Assembly: GCF_030445035.2 (NCBI RefSeq)
Contig: NC_080683.1
Location: 116,855,225-116,919,224 of the forward strand
Source: Dasypus novemcinctus
Taxonomy: Eukaryota; Chordata; Mammalia; Cingulata; Dasypodidae
Direction of reading: 5' to 3'
DNA length: 64,000 bases
This document shows positions 46,050 to 58,685 of this stretch, piece by piece (position 1 is the stretch's first letter; the number at the start of each line of letters is the position of its first letter). Position numbers and translations under genes: made by a program. Under the pieces are notes generated by a model. The model had not been told where the DNA came from. It made no database searches and worked only from the letters and a program-made list of their open reading frames with translations.

Positions 46050-46600
46050 CTCCTAAGAGTGGTAGCCAGAGTCATTTAAAATGGAAAAAGCCAGAGCTTG
46101 TCGCATCTCAGTTCAGTGGCTTCCAGTCTCACTCAGACTCAAAGTCAACGCCCTTACTGTGGCCAACGGCTACCAGCCTGCAGCAGTCGAGTCCTTGTCA
46201 CCGCTCAGACCTAGGCTGGCTCCGGGATCTGTGGGGTCCTGTGCAAAATGAATTTGCAACCCAGAGGCCCTGGTGCAAAACTCATTAGCAGGTCAAGGCG
46301 GCACAACGAAGTGTTAAACCAGGCCCGCGGCAGCTCTGCTGCGGCCTCCTCTTTCCGAGCTCCTTCTCCTCTCCCTCTGCCCTAGCTGGGATGGCTTCCC
46401 GACATTTCTTGAACATGCCAGCCGGGTTCCAAACCCACCCCCTGTCCTCTGCCAGCCTCGCCCCCTACCCCCTCAGGAAGCCTCGTGGCTCCTTGCCTCA
46501 TTTCCTTTAGGCGTCTGCTCGAGCGTCTGCCAACGGACACCGGGGAATTGGGAAAGGGCTGCTGGGGGTGTGATAGGATGGAGGTTAGATCTGGGTGGAG
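46050..46600 (+). repeat. L2-like fragment
   Basis: Contains cagttcagtggcttccagtc, actcaaagtcaacgcccttac and tgaacatgccagccgggttcc, resembling L2 in order. Confidence 0.45.
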
Positions 46601-46969
46601 AACCATAGAGCTGGACAGTTTAGACTTTAGGAATCATTTAAATGCACCAAAACATAAAGACTGAGGACAAAAGAAATGGAATGCCTGTCTACACGGGTCC
46701 AGCTAGTGTTTATGTTTTGAACATGTGACACTCAAAGTAAAAACACCCAGTTAAAGGTAAGCGTGCACAGAAAAGCCAGCCTGTGAAGTCTCCCGGCGGG
46801 AAACACCCTGTTTCAAAGACACTCATTTGGGAGAAATGAGTTTTCAAGGCAACAGTTAAAATAAATGAAAGAATAGTTAGAGAAAGCAGCCAAGGCGTTG
46901 GAACCTCTTCTTTTGGAAATACTTGGTTATGGGGAAAGATGAGTTACTAAATAGAAAATCAGTAGGAGC

Positions 46970-47165
46970 TCTGATTTTCAGCCTTGGCTCATTCATTGAC
47001 TGTGTGATTGATGGTTGACTCTCTAAGTCTTATTTTCCTCTCCTGTGAAAAGGGGATAAGGATGAGAATCCCGTTCTCATAGGATCTGAGAAATAAATGA
47101 GGGCACCCTCGAAAGCAGTGCAGAATCTTGCACTTTAAGATTAAGCACTAAATAAATGTTACCTC
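46970..47165 (+). repeat. MIR SINE
   Basis: Sense MIR with tctaagtcttattttcctc, gtgaaaaggggataagg, ctgagaaataaatgagg and a tail gcactaaataaatgttacc. Confidence 0.8.
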
Positions 47166-47742
47166 TTATTTCTCTACGCTATGGGACAAGCTGTTCCTTA
47201 TCAGACAGTACATAGAGCTATGTTTTTAAAAATGGTTCCTTTTTCCTGATTTCGGCCTTTGAACCTAATATTTGCAGTTACTCTTATAATGACGAGTGAC
47301 TATATGTGCTGTAATTGTGGTTTGTTGGCAGAGGGGAAGTTGCACAACGTGCTTTATTTATGCTGACAAGAAATTTCTCTGTTGTCACAAGGAGCTGACT
47401 GTTCCTGAATAAACTAAAACACAGGTTAACAACTGGGGTTTCTGGGTATTGAGAAGAGCTGGTGTATTTCTGAGATGTTTAGCTGCTCTTGCCGTTTCAA
47501 ACAGAAGGAGGAAGTACTTTGGCTTGGGTGTCTTCTGACTGTAGAGATGAGAACAGACATTTCTCGCCTCCTTTATTTACTTTGTCTCTAATGTAAGCCC
47601 TCAAATTCTTACATTAGATGCTCCCTTATTAAAAACTGGAAGACAAAAAAGAGAAAAACCTGGAGGATGGATCTATTCTGTATTACAGAGGGATTCATTT
47701 CGGGAGAAGTTTTTCTTTTCTTTTTTCAAAAATCAGATATAG

Positions 47743-48155
47743 GCTTCCTTTCCAACCTGGTCGAGACAGCACGGCTCCCGCTAAGAAAGGTGGCGAGAAG
47801 GAAAAGGGCCATCCTGCCATCAACGGGGTGGTGACCACGGAGTACGCCACCCATATTCCCAAGGCCACCCATGGAGTGGGCTTCAAGAGACGTGCCCCTT
47901 GGGCCCTCAAAGAGATCCGGAAATCTGCCGTTAAGGAAATGGGGACTCCAGATGTGCGCAGAGACAAAGGCAAAGGGATAAGGAGTGTCCCCTATCGTAT
48001 CCGTGTACGGGTAGAAATCGTAATGAGGACGAAGAGTCCCCTAACCGGCTCTAAACATTGGTTACCTATGTACCTGTCACCACTTTCAAACACTGACAAT
48101 CAATGTGGATGAAAACTAATAGGATTATCAAATAAAATGATAAAATAACAAAAAA
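47743..48155 (+). pseudogene. RPL31: Processed pseudogene of ribosomal protein L31
   Basis: An intronless copy of the 60S ribosomal protein L31 mRNA. It includes a short 5' UTR piece, a coding-like region 47771-48119, the 3' UTR end (tatcaaataaaatg) and an A-rich tail. Recognisable blocks are [48 protein letters not shown] and, out of frame, [10 protein letters not shown]. The start is ACG instead of ATG. About 11 codons are missing after GTPDVR, and a further indel near 48010 shifts the frame. It cannot make L31. It lies in intergenic sequence, and no parental intron is seen. An exact target duplication was not found. Confidence 0.93.
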
Positions 48156-49741
48156 CAGCAGATACAGGTATTGAGAAACTCCCTTATCTCAGCCATTCCA
48201 GAAGATAAGAGGTTTGTATTTTGGAAAAAAACAAATGCTCTGTCTCCCCTGAACAAGTCTCCACTCTTGACTCATTATCCTTAGAGGACGAGTTGTTTCT
48301 TCTTGTCATGGTTTAAGAAAAAGGAAAAGAAGAAAAAAAAGAATGCTCACTTATCTGGCCTTTCTGGAGGGACTCCTTGCCTGTTAGAAGCAGTTCAGGG
48401 GATGACTCCTGGAGGTGAGGCTCCCGGGCAAGGAAAGAGCTCCGACAGCTGGAGGAGAGAGCTGGGAATCTGTGGGCTCCGACCCAGCTGGACGTGAGAG
48501 TGTGGGAACCTGTGTTTCCACCACGTCTTTTGTGTGTTAGTCAAGTACTTGAGGGAACAAGACAGAACGATGTTGCTTCCTGGGAGTTCTTCCTGGACAT
48601 CGACTGTGCCGCTCACTGGGGCAATCGCCATCTCTCTGGGTTCCTAGAAACTACCAGCCCGGTGCTCGGGAACACTTGTGTATTGAAATCGGGATTTGCC
48701 GGAACCAGTGGCGCTGTGTCTCCTGGTCCAAATGCATGGCCCCACTGGTCGTAGTAGAGCCAAGTTGCACATGAGAGCCATGCCTTTTTTTTCTGTTGTG
48801 GCCTCCTGCAGAAATAATAAAGCTTTAAGCACGAGCATTTTTAGTAGTCACTGTGAGTGAAAAATAGGATTTAAAGAAGCATCCAATAAATGAAAACGCT
48901 TAAATATAACTAACGGTCTCTTCCCTAGTTCATAAACACTGCTTCCTTATTCAGGTTGGAAAACTGCTTCTTTAATTTCTCCCTAAACCTCAATACGTCA
49001 TGCCCCTCACACGTGGCTGGCATGCAGTTTCAGGGCTTTGCCGATTCTCTGCAATTTGTTGGGCAAAATCCTTAGCCTTTTACTTGCCATTTCCTGGCTG
49101 GTGACTCTTAGGGAAACGCTTGCAACTTTGCCCAACAATGATTCAAGTCACTACCCTTCCCCCAGGCTTTCCTCCTGGGTGATTCTCCCAGGTTCTCATC
49201 GCTTTTTCACTGAAATTTCTTTTTTCTTTCCTTCCATAGGGCAGTAAAGAGAGCTTGTGCCTTCCGGTGAAGGGCTAGCAGGAGCCGGCATGGAATTCTC
49301 GGGGGTGGTGAGCATTTCTCTTTGCAACCTTAGCTCCAACTTCATCATTTTCCTAATCTACCTCAGGTGATCTTTTCACAACCACTTCTCTCAGGGCTTG
49401 AGTCTAGAGAAAAGAGTTATATGTAATGAATCCTAATTTTAAAATGTATATTTAAACAGCACATTTATATTAACAGATTTGAAAACATTTACCAGGGACC
49501 TTATCATACCAACCTACTTTGAAAGAAGACACAGTGCTATGTATTTTACTTATTTATTTTTTTTATTTGCATCTTTCCTTCTAATTCTGTCTTCTTTTAT
49601 ACAGCTCCACATTCCAGGACCTAGAGTAGAACCTGGAAATTAAAACACATTTAAATATTTGTTGCATGAATGAATGGACATCCTTTCCTTCCCTTGAAAA
49701 TCTTCTCTTGGTTAAGGGTCCCCTCCACATTGTAGTGTGGT
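48156..49741. other. No gene or repeat recognised
   Basis: Unique sequence between the RPL31 pseudogene and a SINE. Confidence 0.5.
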
Positions 49742-50166
49742 TTGTTTTTTTTTTTTAAGATTTATTTTTATTTATTTCTCTCCCCTTCCCCCCCCCACAC
49801 CAAGTTGTCTGCTCTGTGTCCATTCACTGTGTGTTCTTCTGTGACCGCTTCTATCCTTATCAGCGGCACCAGGAATCTGTTTCTTTTTGTTGTGTCATCT
49901 TGTTGTGTCAGCTCTCCGTGTGTGCGGCACCATTCCTGGGCAGGCTGCACTTTCTTTCATGCTGGGCGGCTCTCCTTACGGGGCGCACTCCTTGTGTGTT
50001 TGGGCTTCCCCTACGTGGGACACCCCTGCGTGGCAGGGCAATCCTTGCGTGCATCAGCACTGCACATGGGCCAGCTCCACACGGGTCAAGCAAGTCCGGG
50101 CTTGAACTGCGGACCTCCCATGTGGTAGAAGGACGCCCTAACTATTGGGCCAAGTCCGCTTCCCTG
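49742..50166 (-). mobile_element. DAS-III-type SINE, full length
   Basis: A-tail complement at 49745, gttgtctgctctgtgtccat, body, and head ending gggccaagtccgcttccc. Host text gtagtgtggttt / gtattgtgtttt flanks it. Confidence 0.92.
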
Positions 50167-50689
50167 TATTGTGTTTTAAAGGTGGGTTTGAATGAAAGAT
50201 GAGAGGCTCTGAAGAAAAGAGATGCCTATATTTATTATTACTCACAAGATAGAAGGGTGTAATAGATATTTACCTTTCATGAATTCTGCATGGGAAAACT
50301 GAATAAAGTGCATTTATTTTATATCTCATACAATACATTTTGTCATAAAAAGAAAATGGGTTCAAGGGCTAGAAGTTCTGGATTGCAGTACCAGGTGTTT
50401 CCTTAATCATCTCTGGGACACACACTTGTGAGCACATTTGCCTTGACCTTTCTAGACTGAGTTCTGTTACCAGCATCTCTAGACTGGGCCACTGCCTTCC
50501 CTTATTCCCGCTCTGCCATGTCCATAGGTACTCTGGACAGTCCTTAGTTTCTCCCCACTTATCACATCATGTTGATATATATCTGCTTATGGGTATTTCC
50601 CCAACTAGATTTTAAAAACATGAACTCTATCTCACAAAAATAATTGCTCCTACTTTGGAGCACTGTCAAGTACCATATTCTACCTAATT

Positions 50690-51000
50690 AAGTATTTCTA
50701 AGAACACTATAAAATAGGTCTACTTATCCCCATTTTGGAGAAGAGGAAATTTAAGTCTTAGAGATGTCTGTAAACCGTCTGGGACTCCAACCTCTACTCT
50801 GACTGCAAAGTCTCTGCTCTCAACCGCCCCACGGCTAAAGGACGGCTGCCATGTGTTGACTACTTGGAGCCAAACATTTATATATTGGTTGTAACCCTGC
50901 CAACAGCCTTGTAGAGTAGGCAGGACTACCCTCAGTTCCTCTCCTATAGATCAGGTAACCGGTGCTCCCCGACCATGCCACGAGTGTGCTAAGGAGTCTG
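50690..51000 (-). repeat. Two adjacent MIR-like fragments, antisense
   Basis: First copy near 50705-50840 (ccccattttggagaagagg, ttaagtcttagagatg, ggactccaacctctactctg). Second copy near 50860-50995 (accctgccaacagccttgt, ctatagatcaggtaaccgg). Both are diverged. Confidence 0.6.
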
Positions 51001-51691
51001 GTACTTCTTCCTGCCAGTTATCACAAGGCAAGGTGATAGTTATCATTTCCTTCTTCCGCTACCCATCAGCGCTCCCTTTGCCCTTAGCCAGCACCTTCTC
51101 TGGTGGGAATTCTTTGTGTGGCTGGAGGATTGGTTACTTGACTGGGTTTTGCAAGCTTCCATTCCGTAAGGAGCTGATCCCTTACCAGTGTCCCCTCCGT
51201 TGAGTTGTTCTGGTCTCCCACAACACTTGATTGCAGGAGGTAAAGTGCTGCGATGGACTCCCTGACCCCTGGTGCAGGAGCTACGCTGATGTGCTCCAGG
51301 ATAGAGACCGCATCCTAAAGCCGCTGGATGGATGAGTACCTGCACGATAACTAGCACCCATTCTCCAAATCCATATACCTGCTTTGCAGGCCGGACAGGT
51401 GAGCAGCATGGGGATGTCATAGAAATCCTGCCCCCCCCCCCCCCACATCTTCAAAGTCTTTGCTGGAGGCATCAACTCCTGGTTCACTTCCAGATGCAGT
51501 ATTGTTTCTTGCTCACCTTTTGGTGGATGAGGTGGTCAGAGGGGGGGCTTCGACTCAGTCTTTCCTGCCTGAATATCCCTTACTCTGAGGTGGAAGGGTT
51601 TTTACTATAGCTCTTTCAACTATACACCCAGGAACTGGAGAAACAGCTACCACTGAGTTTGTAGACTATTTTGAGACAGATTCAGACCAAA

Positions 51692-51700
51692 ACTTATTTC

Positions 51701-51735
<35 letters not shown>

Positions 51736-52106
51736 TCTCCTATTCCCCTCCCCCCATTGGCTGCTTTCTATGTCTATTCGCTCTGTGTTCTTCTGCATCC
51801 GCTTGCATTATCTGGCGGCACTGGGAAACTGAGTCTCTTTTTTGTTGCATCATCTTGCTGCATCAGCGCTCTGTGTGTGCAGCACCATTCCTGGGCGGGC
51901 TGTGCTTTTTTCACGCAGGATGGCTTTCCTTGTGGGGCGCACTCCTTGCGCATGGGGCACCCCTATGTGGGGGTGCCCCTGCATGGCGGGCATCAGCACT
52001 GCACGTGGGCCAGCTCACCACATGGGTCAGGAGACCCTGGTATCAAACCCTGGACCTCCCATGGGGTAGGCGGACGCGCTATCAGATGAGCCATGTCTGC
52101 TTCCCC
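51692..52106 (-). mobile_element. DAS-III-type SINE with (TTTA)n tail
   Basis: The tail has grown into about ten TTTA repeats (51700-51737). Target duplication aaaacttatttctt / aaaatttatttctt. Confidence 0.93.
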
Positions 52107-52289
52107 AAAATTTATTTCTTCTGTCCCCTGAACCCCTAAATAGGCCTCACTCTGACAGGGAGACCAGATGGGCTTCTGGATCCCCAGGGATTGGGATCAG
52201 CTCAGACTTGTGTCCAATGGTACCCCAAAGTCTGGGGTTTTCCTTTTCCCAGTGCTCAGTCACCCTGGAAAAGGGCCACATGCTTCTCC

Positions 52290-52680
52290 ACGCTGGAGGG
52301 GGCCCACTGGGGCCACCAGGTTTTGCTTCTGAATGGCTGAACCACTTCACACTCCCAGCTACCGTGCACAATCATTCCCATTCCTCTCTGTTTCCTGGTT
52401 ATAATTTTTTTGTCCTCCTGTGTTCAATCCACCTAAATTTATCTAACATTTAATCTTGGTTAGTTTGCATTTCTCTAATAAGTATTAAGCTAGAGCATGT
52501 TTATATGCTTGTGAGCCATTGCATTTCCCCTTTCTGTAAATTGCATCATATCCTTTGCCAATTTTCTACTGTGTTTCCTGTCTCTTTCTTGTTCATTTAC
52601 ACACAATCATGCTCTATTCTAGACATAAGTCCCTTTTAGATTTTAGATATTGCAAATGTTTTTTCCCTTTCTGTGACCAA
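52290..52680 (-). mobile_element. L1-type fragment, antisense
   Basis: Text such as tgaatggctgaaccacttc, ttagtttgcatttctctaat and tatcctttgccaattttct is the usual reverse reading of LINE-1 ORF2/3' sequence. Confidence 0.65.
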
Positions 52681-53093
52681 TGAGTTTATTTTGCCTGTGG
52701 TATCCTTTGTTGGATAAATTTTACTGTAAGCAATGTACATTACTTTTAGAATGTGGGTTAATCTATTTTTTTTTTTTTACTTATGACTTACTTGTAGTAT
52801 TGGGGTCTCATTTAAAATTTCCTTCCTACCCCAAATTTGCAAATAATATTCTGTACATTTCTTCCCATTACTTTTATAGTTTCCCTTCATGTTCAGTTTT
52901 AAAAACATCTTTCTGTTAACCTTTACATATAAATTGAAGAATTTAACTTGATTTTTCTTCTTATAGTGAGTCAGTTTTACTAACATCATCTACTAAACAA
53001 ATCATTGTTTCCTTATTGATTACATTTGAATACAGACAAGGGTTTGTTTCTGAGCTCTCTATTCTGTTTATATATTATTTTTTCTCTCTTTCT

Positions 53094-53200
53094 TTCCTTT
53101 TTTAGGGACCAGGAGCCAGGGAATGAACCCTGGACCTTGTATGTGGGAAGCCAGCGCTCAACCACTGCGCCACGTCGGCTCCCTGAGCTGGTTTTTTCGT
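53094..53200 (-). mobile_element. Right half of a dimeric tRNA-derived SINE
   Basis: Antisense head (gaatgaaccctggaccttgt ... ccactgcgccacgtcggctc) plus the linker (gagctggttttttcg). It is the 3' half of the dimer, probably 5'-truncated. Confidence 0.8.
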
Positions 53201-54079
53201 TGTTGTGCTTGTTATTATTATATTTCTCTTCTGTAATTGCTGATTTAAAGGAATGTAAATTGACCTCATTTCTGGTAACCTTGCTATATCCTCTTGTGGT
53301 TTCCTGGAGTTTATCTGTTATCTCTGAAAGGTTGTGGTTTTCAAAATTTTTTTTTACTGTAGATGATATTACTTGCAAAAAGGCAGTTTTGCCTCTTCCC
53401 TTCCTATCCTTGGTCCTCAGTTTCTTATCTTTGTGTGCTGCCCAGGACCTTCAGGACCAAGTCAAATAGAAACTGTGTTCGAGGTCTTGCTCCCAGTCCT
53501 GAAATGAGCGTATCCCAGGAGTCTGCATTTAGTAGGATATTTGCTAATACAGTTTTGCTTGGTGATCTTTTTTCACTTAAGGAAATTACATTAGTAGTTT
53601 TGGGGGGATTTTTAAAATAATGAATAGGGGTTGAATGTTTAAGACTCATCTCGGTGCTTCGCTGCATCACATTCTATCCCAGGCATCCAGCACATTTTGC
53701 CCAGCCAGTGCACAGTCAGGGATACCTGGGTTGGCTCAAGGTCAAGCTGCCATCAACAGTGTTATGAGGTACATCCTCTGTGGACCCTGAGGTGCCTGGG
53801 CTGAGAGCTTCTCCAGGAGTCTTTCTAGGGTGTCTTATGCATCTACTCTAAAACATTACTTTTTGATTTTGTTAACATTTTGTGTTTTTGCTAAATTTCA
53901 TTGATTCCCAAGTATCTTTATTGTTCCCTTACTCTTTTCTCTTTCATTTATGCATTTTTTTCCTGGCTTCTTGAATTGAAATATCCTATCTTCTGGTAAG
54001 TGAATTTAATCCTTTTACATTTACTGTAATTACTGCTACAGTTACACTAAGACCTATTGCGGTGGTAGTTTGGGGAAAG

Positions 54080-54640
54080 AATTTGGCTTTATCATGTGTA
54101 GTTGGATATTTGTACGGCCTATGCCCAGCCATTTCACTTCCTGGTTATGTTTACATAAGTTAGTACATGTGAACCAGGAAAGAGGCACAAAAATGTGCAT
54201 AGAAACTTGGGTTATAATAGAAATAAAACAACACAAATGCCCATGTAGTAGACACTGGATAAATTAACTATGGTGCATTCTCACAGTGGAATATTAAATT
54301 ACACTGAAAATTCCACAAGAATGGATTGGGGGACTATAATGTTGAGATAAAAGTTAAAATTCAAGAAGACAACAAAATTATAGTGCCCTTTTTGTAACGT
54401 TTGAAAATCAGCAAAATAGAATAGCATAGTATTTATACATGTGCATTTTGAGTTCATATATATTTATGGCAAAGCAGAAAAGGCAAAGGAATCGTGAACG
54501 TAAATTTAGAATAGCGATTTCCTTGGCGGGGAGTTAGAGGTGTAAGTTAGAGGAGGAGCAAACAGGTAGATGTTAATTATTGGTAATGTTCTCGTTTTAA
54601 TTTATAAAAAATTAAAATTAATTTAAAAAATTAAACCAAC
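54080..54640 (+). mobile_element. L1M-type 3' region
   Basis: Sense L1 text: tgcccagccatttcacttcc, gcacaaaaatgtgcatagaa, caaatgcccatgtagtagac and cacagtggaatattaaatta, then an AT-rich 3' end. Confidence 0.75.
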
Positions 54641-54744
54641 TAAACATACCTTAGGTCCTAAAAGAAAACAATAAACAAAGATCCTTTCTTCCCTTCACCC
54701 CCAAATAGTGTATCTCTGTCAATCCTGAGCTCCAACGTTCTAGA

Positions 54745-55130
54745 ACACAAAACAAATGCCATGCAATGGGTTGACTTAATGGGAATTTATTGACTCACAG
54801 TTGTGAGGCTAGGAGAAGTCCAAATCACGGCGTCATCAAGGAGAGGACATCAAGGGTGGCATTCTGGGGGTGCTCGGTAGTTGGCATTTTGTCACATGGC
54901 GGCGCCCGTGGTGGCCTCTTCTGGCTTCTTTCTCTTTCCGGGTTCCGTTGACTTCCGGCTTCCAGCAGCTCCCTCTGTGGCCTTCCCTCTAAGGCTTTGG
55001 TCATAGGGCTAAGACCCGTCACGACTGAGGTGGGCCACCCTAACTGAAGTAACGTCATCAAAGACTCCTCATTGCAAGAGTTCACCCCCATGGGACTGGA
55101 GCAAGTTTGAGAACACGCTCTTTCTGGGGG
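54745..55130. mobile_element. Lineage-specific interspersed repeat, copy A
   Basis: Starts tgccatgcaatgggttgact, continues gaatttattgactcacagtt, agtccaaatcacggcgtcat and accctaactgaagtaacgtc, and ends tttgagaacacgctctttct. It shares layout with copy B at 60565-60990. Possibly MaLR-like. Confidence 0.65.
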
Positions 55131-57344
55131 CAGAGGTCCAAAGCACTACATCGGGGAAGATCCATATGGCAAGAAGGAGCAAGCAGCAGGATTGTGAAGG
55201 GAGCAGAATTCGAGGGAACTAGGGATGTATTGTTCCAGGGAAACAAATAGATCATCGACAAAGAAACTGATAGAAAATAAACGTAAAAGTAAATAAATAA
55301 AAGTAGCAAATACGAAGGGGTGCTCCCTGGATATATGGAAAAAAAAAAAGCCTGTTTCAAGACAACAAGCAAATTTTAACTATCTAATGAGAGGTATAAA
55401 AGGGAATAAAAGAAACAAAAAGCAAGTATGGCAAACAGAAAACATGAAACACAATCAAAGAAAATGTCTTAATCCCAAAATAATTACAGTACAGGTGAAA
55501 AGTTAAACCACATTGCTCAAAGAGATTTTAGGGGCAAAAATGGTACATAAAGTTTGTAAGGAAATAAATGGAAAGAGATTTACCAGAAAAACACCAACCC
55601 AAAGAAAACCGAGAGGGTAGTTTTAGATGGTCAAACAGAATTGAAGGCAACGAACATCAAAAGGATCCAGGAGGAACACGACACGTTTATCTCAAGGAGA
55701 TAAACGACCCTTCTTATCCCTGTCAATTTAGGGTCCAGCTACAGGAGGCAACGGTGAATGACTTGGGGCCAAGTGCTGAGGCTCACGGGATATGTGTGGC
55801 CCAGGGAGCTCTGTGCTGCCCCCGTTGGCTGTGTGCACTGGGGCGAGGGGGCAGGGCTCGGGCCAGGCTTTGCCCTTCCCAGGGCCTCTAAGGAGGGGGC
55901 GTGGGGGCTGTCCCTCTGATTGTGTCCCCCGCCTCCGCCCCAAGAGCTGGCTTCCCTGGACCTCAGCCCAGCACTGCCCTTTCTCCAAGCGGCCTCCTTG
56001 GGTGTCATCTCCTGGGCCCGCAGGAGGTGGTGGGACAGGACCGGAGGCAGCTGGTCTGCTATTGTCCGCAGGCAGCTGTCCTATCTACACCATCATCTCT
56101 GATAAAAACTGCACCCCGGGGCTGTGATCGGTTGGAGCCAGGAGAACAGAGTTCTGTGGGAAAGCTCGGGGCAGCTGGTCCCCTACCGGTGGCACCTGCC
56201 TTCTTCTGCTCCAACTCCGGGTTCCAGCCCTTTCCATCTCCCTTGGGGTTCCTGATCCATCCACTTCCTTTGCCCTGTGGCATTTCTGGGCTTAATTTGG
56301 GGTGGAGTGATAGCACCTGGCACTTGTTCACGCACAGTAGGTGCTTAAGATCTGTTTGCAGCAACGTTGACCTCAGAGGCTTCGCCCACTGTCCAAGATC
56401 ATTATGAAGGTCAACTATGTTTGAAATATATAAAAATGTAATACATTGTACTTAAATTGATATGACTTAGCATATGATAACTACTTAGTAAATACCCATT
56501 AAATAAATATTCACTGGATGGGCAAATACAGTAGGCTGCAGGGCACTCTTAAGTCTATGTGGTTTTGTTTTGCTTAGGGAGAAGTAAAATTTCTTTAGGT
56601 CAATTGTGGTCAAATTCTCTAACATGTTTAGTTGTAGCTTGGGATTTGTCATTTCGAAAATATTTTAACTTCTCAATTTTGACCAAAATACCATCAATTG
56701 TTTGTGAGTGAGAGTTGCAAAATTAAATATAAAAAAAGCTCAGATTGTGAAGCAACAATTCTCTCAGCCTGTTTATAAGAGAATGCTTCCATGTTCTTCT
56801 TGTGGCATTCAAGGACGGAAAAAGAGAAGTGCTCTCTGGGAGATGAATTTTCATTTCCCTTGTTTCCCACCTCCATGCAAGAACGGACCACGCCCCCATT
56901 TATTTGGCAAGTGAAGCACACTCCATACTTTTCAAATCGGAAACCAAGTTTATCAGCTGCTAATTTAAACGTGTGGATCTAGGCTCAGTTAATTGCAAAG
57001 AGTATTTGTATTCTGTGAACTCAGCAGAAAGCTCAGTCTTGAGTGACTGTGACCTAAGTGATGCAAGCAGTGCAACTGAGAGCACTGACTTCAAGCAGTT
57101 TAAGTAAAATACAAACCATTCAAGCCTTGAGAGATTACAGGTTCTAGCCCTTTACCAAATTAGACACTAGAAATTAAACTATCTGGCCTCTGGGTGTGTA
57201 ACTCCATGTGAAAGTGCCTTTGACGTTCTGGAAGGCTGATGGAAGAATTGGCCCCATGGATTGGTAAACTTTCCACATCTTTTAGAAGCCTCTATTGCCA
57301 AGATGAGCAGTCCTACAAGAACTACGATTTAGGGAACACACTGC
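55131..57344. other. No gene recognised
   Basis: A GC-rich patch at 55.75-56.35 kb yields chance frames up to 168 codons. The rest is AT-rich and unique. Confidence 0.5.
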
Positions 57345-57540
57345 ATGCTCTAGGCACATGCTTTATGGAATTTAATCCTCATAACACTCTTTCTAGGTGG
57401 GTATGATAAGTTTCACATTATAGATGAGGAAACCACAGACTAAGAATTTAACCCACTTTCCACATCTGATGAGTGCATGGCACAAGATTTGAACCCAGGT
57501 TTGTTTGATCTCAAAGTCTATGACCTTAGCCAATGTTTAT
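57345..57540 (-). repeat. MIR SINE, antisense
   Basis: Contains taatcctcataacactc, tatagatgaggaaaccac, gatttgaacccaggtttg and tctatgaccttagcc, a good antisense MIR. Confidence 0.85.
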
Positions 57541-57689
57541 CCTGCTCCTCAGTTTCCCTAACGTAAGGACTCATGCAAACACTTCTTATGAAGTGACAGG
57601 AGGTGGTCTACAGAAGTCTGGTCAAGGGGCAAGGCACTCTGGGGTCATCTGGGGCATTCTAGGGGCTTGGCTGTTTGGGACTTGGGCAT

Positions 57690-58685
57690 GGCCTTAGTCT
57701 GCGAGGGCTGCATAACAAAGTACCAGGCACTTGGTGGTTTAAAACAACCGAGACCATTTTTTTTGCTAAGCTCATGAGTTAAAAATGGATGCAACAAGAC
57801 TTTTCAGTATCATAAACAGATTAAAGGCTAGTGCATTTTCGATCATTTGCCACAATACAGATGTGCTCTTTCTAGGGATCTAAAGTGAATAATATGAAGA
57901 AATTAGGTTCCAAGAATTCTAGTAAATAGGGGGGAAGTTTCTGAAGCATACATCTGTATGTCCACACACAAGTGGAGATGAAAAGAAACCCATCTACAAG
58001 AATCGTGACAAGCTGACTGGTGACTGCTGTGGATTCTTTTGAAAAGGGCTATCTTGAAGACCAATCTTGTTTCAACCTTCAGAGGAACTAAGTTGACTGT
58101 GATAATGAAACAATGGAAGGGTAACATGGTGAATTCCATGCATAAAAATTTATTGACTTATAATATGCTACACCTAATAAAATTACCCTTTACATTGTAG
58201 AAAATCAGAAGGCATTTTTGGCTTGACGTTTCTCTAGTGTTTTCTGTGGGAAAAATACAACAAATTTAGCAGTTTCAAAAAAAGCAAAACGAAAACAAAA
58301 AAAAACCCCACAAAACAAAACAGAAGCTGGGGGTCCAAAACCCAGGTGTGGGCTGGGCCGTGCTTCCTGGAAGTCTGCACGCAGAGCCCTTGCTGGCCCC
58401 TCCCTGGCGCCTGGCGGTGAGCAGGCACCCTTGGCGCTCCTTGGCTGGCAGCTGCAGCTCTCCAGTGTCTGCTGCTCCGGTCACGTGAACTTCTCCCCGG
58501 GGTCTGTCTGTACCCAGAATTCCTTCTTCTTATGAGGACACCAGTCTTAGTGGCTTAATCCGGTTTGGCCGCATCTCAAGTAATCACATCTTCAAAGACT
58601 ATTTCCAAACAAGGTCACATTTGTGGGACTGCTTGTTAGGACTTGAATGTGTCATTTCTAGGGACACAGTTCAACCCCCCACAGG
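57690..58685 (-). mobile_element. MaLR-like LTR, antisense, split by a 560-bp insertion
   Basis: Left piece 57690-57765 (cttagtctgcgagggctgca, ggtttaaaacaaccgagacc). Right piece about 58318-58685 (gaagctgggggtccaaaacc, cttatgaggacaccagtctt, tcaagtaatcacatcttcaa, acagttcaaccccccac). The LTR order continues across the gap. Confidence 0.75.
57766..58317 (+). mobile_element. Unidentified retroposed-looking insertion
   Basis: About 550 bp that interrupts the LTR and ends in an A-rich tract (58275-58317). A short open stretch reads DEKKPIYKNRDKLTGDCCGF before a stop. I do not recognise the source. It could be a retrocopy of an mRNA 3' end. Confidence 0.4.
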
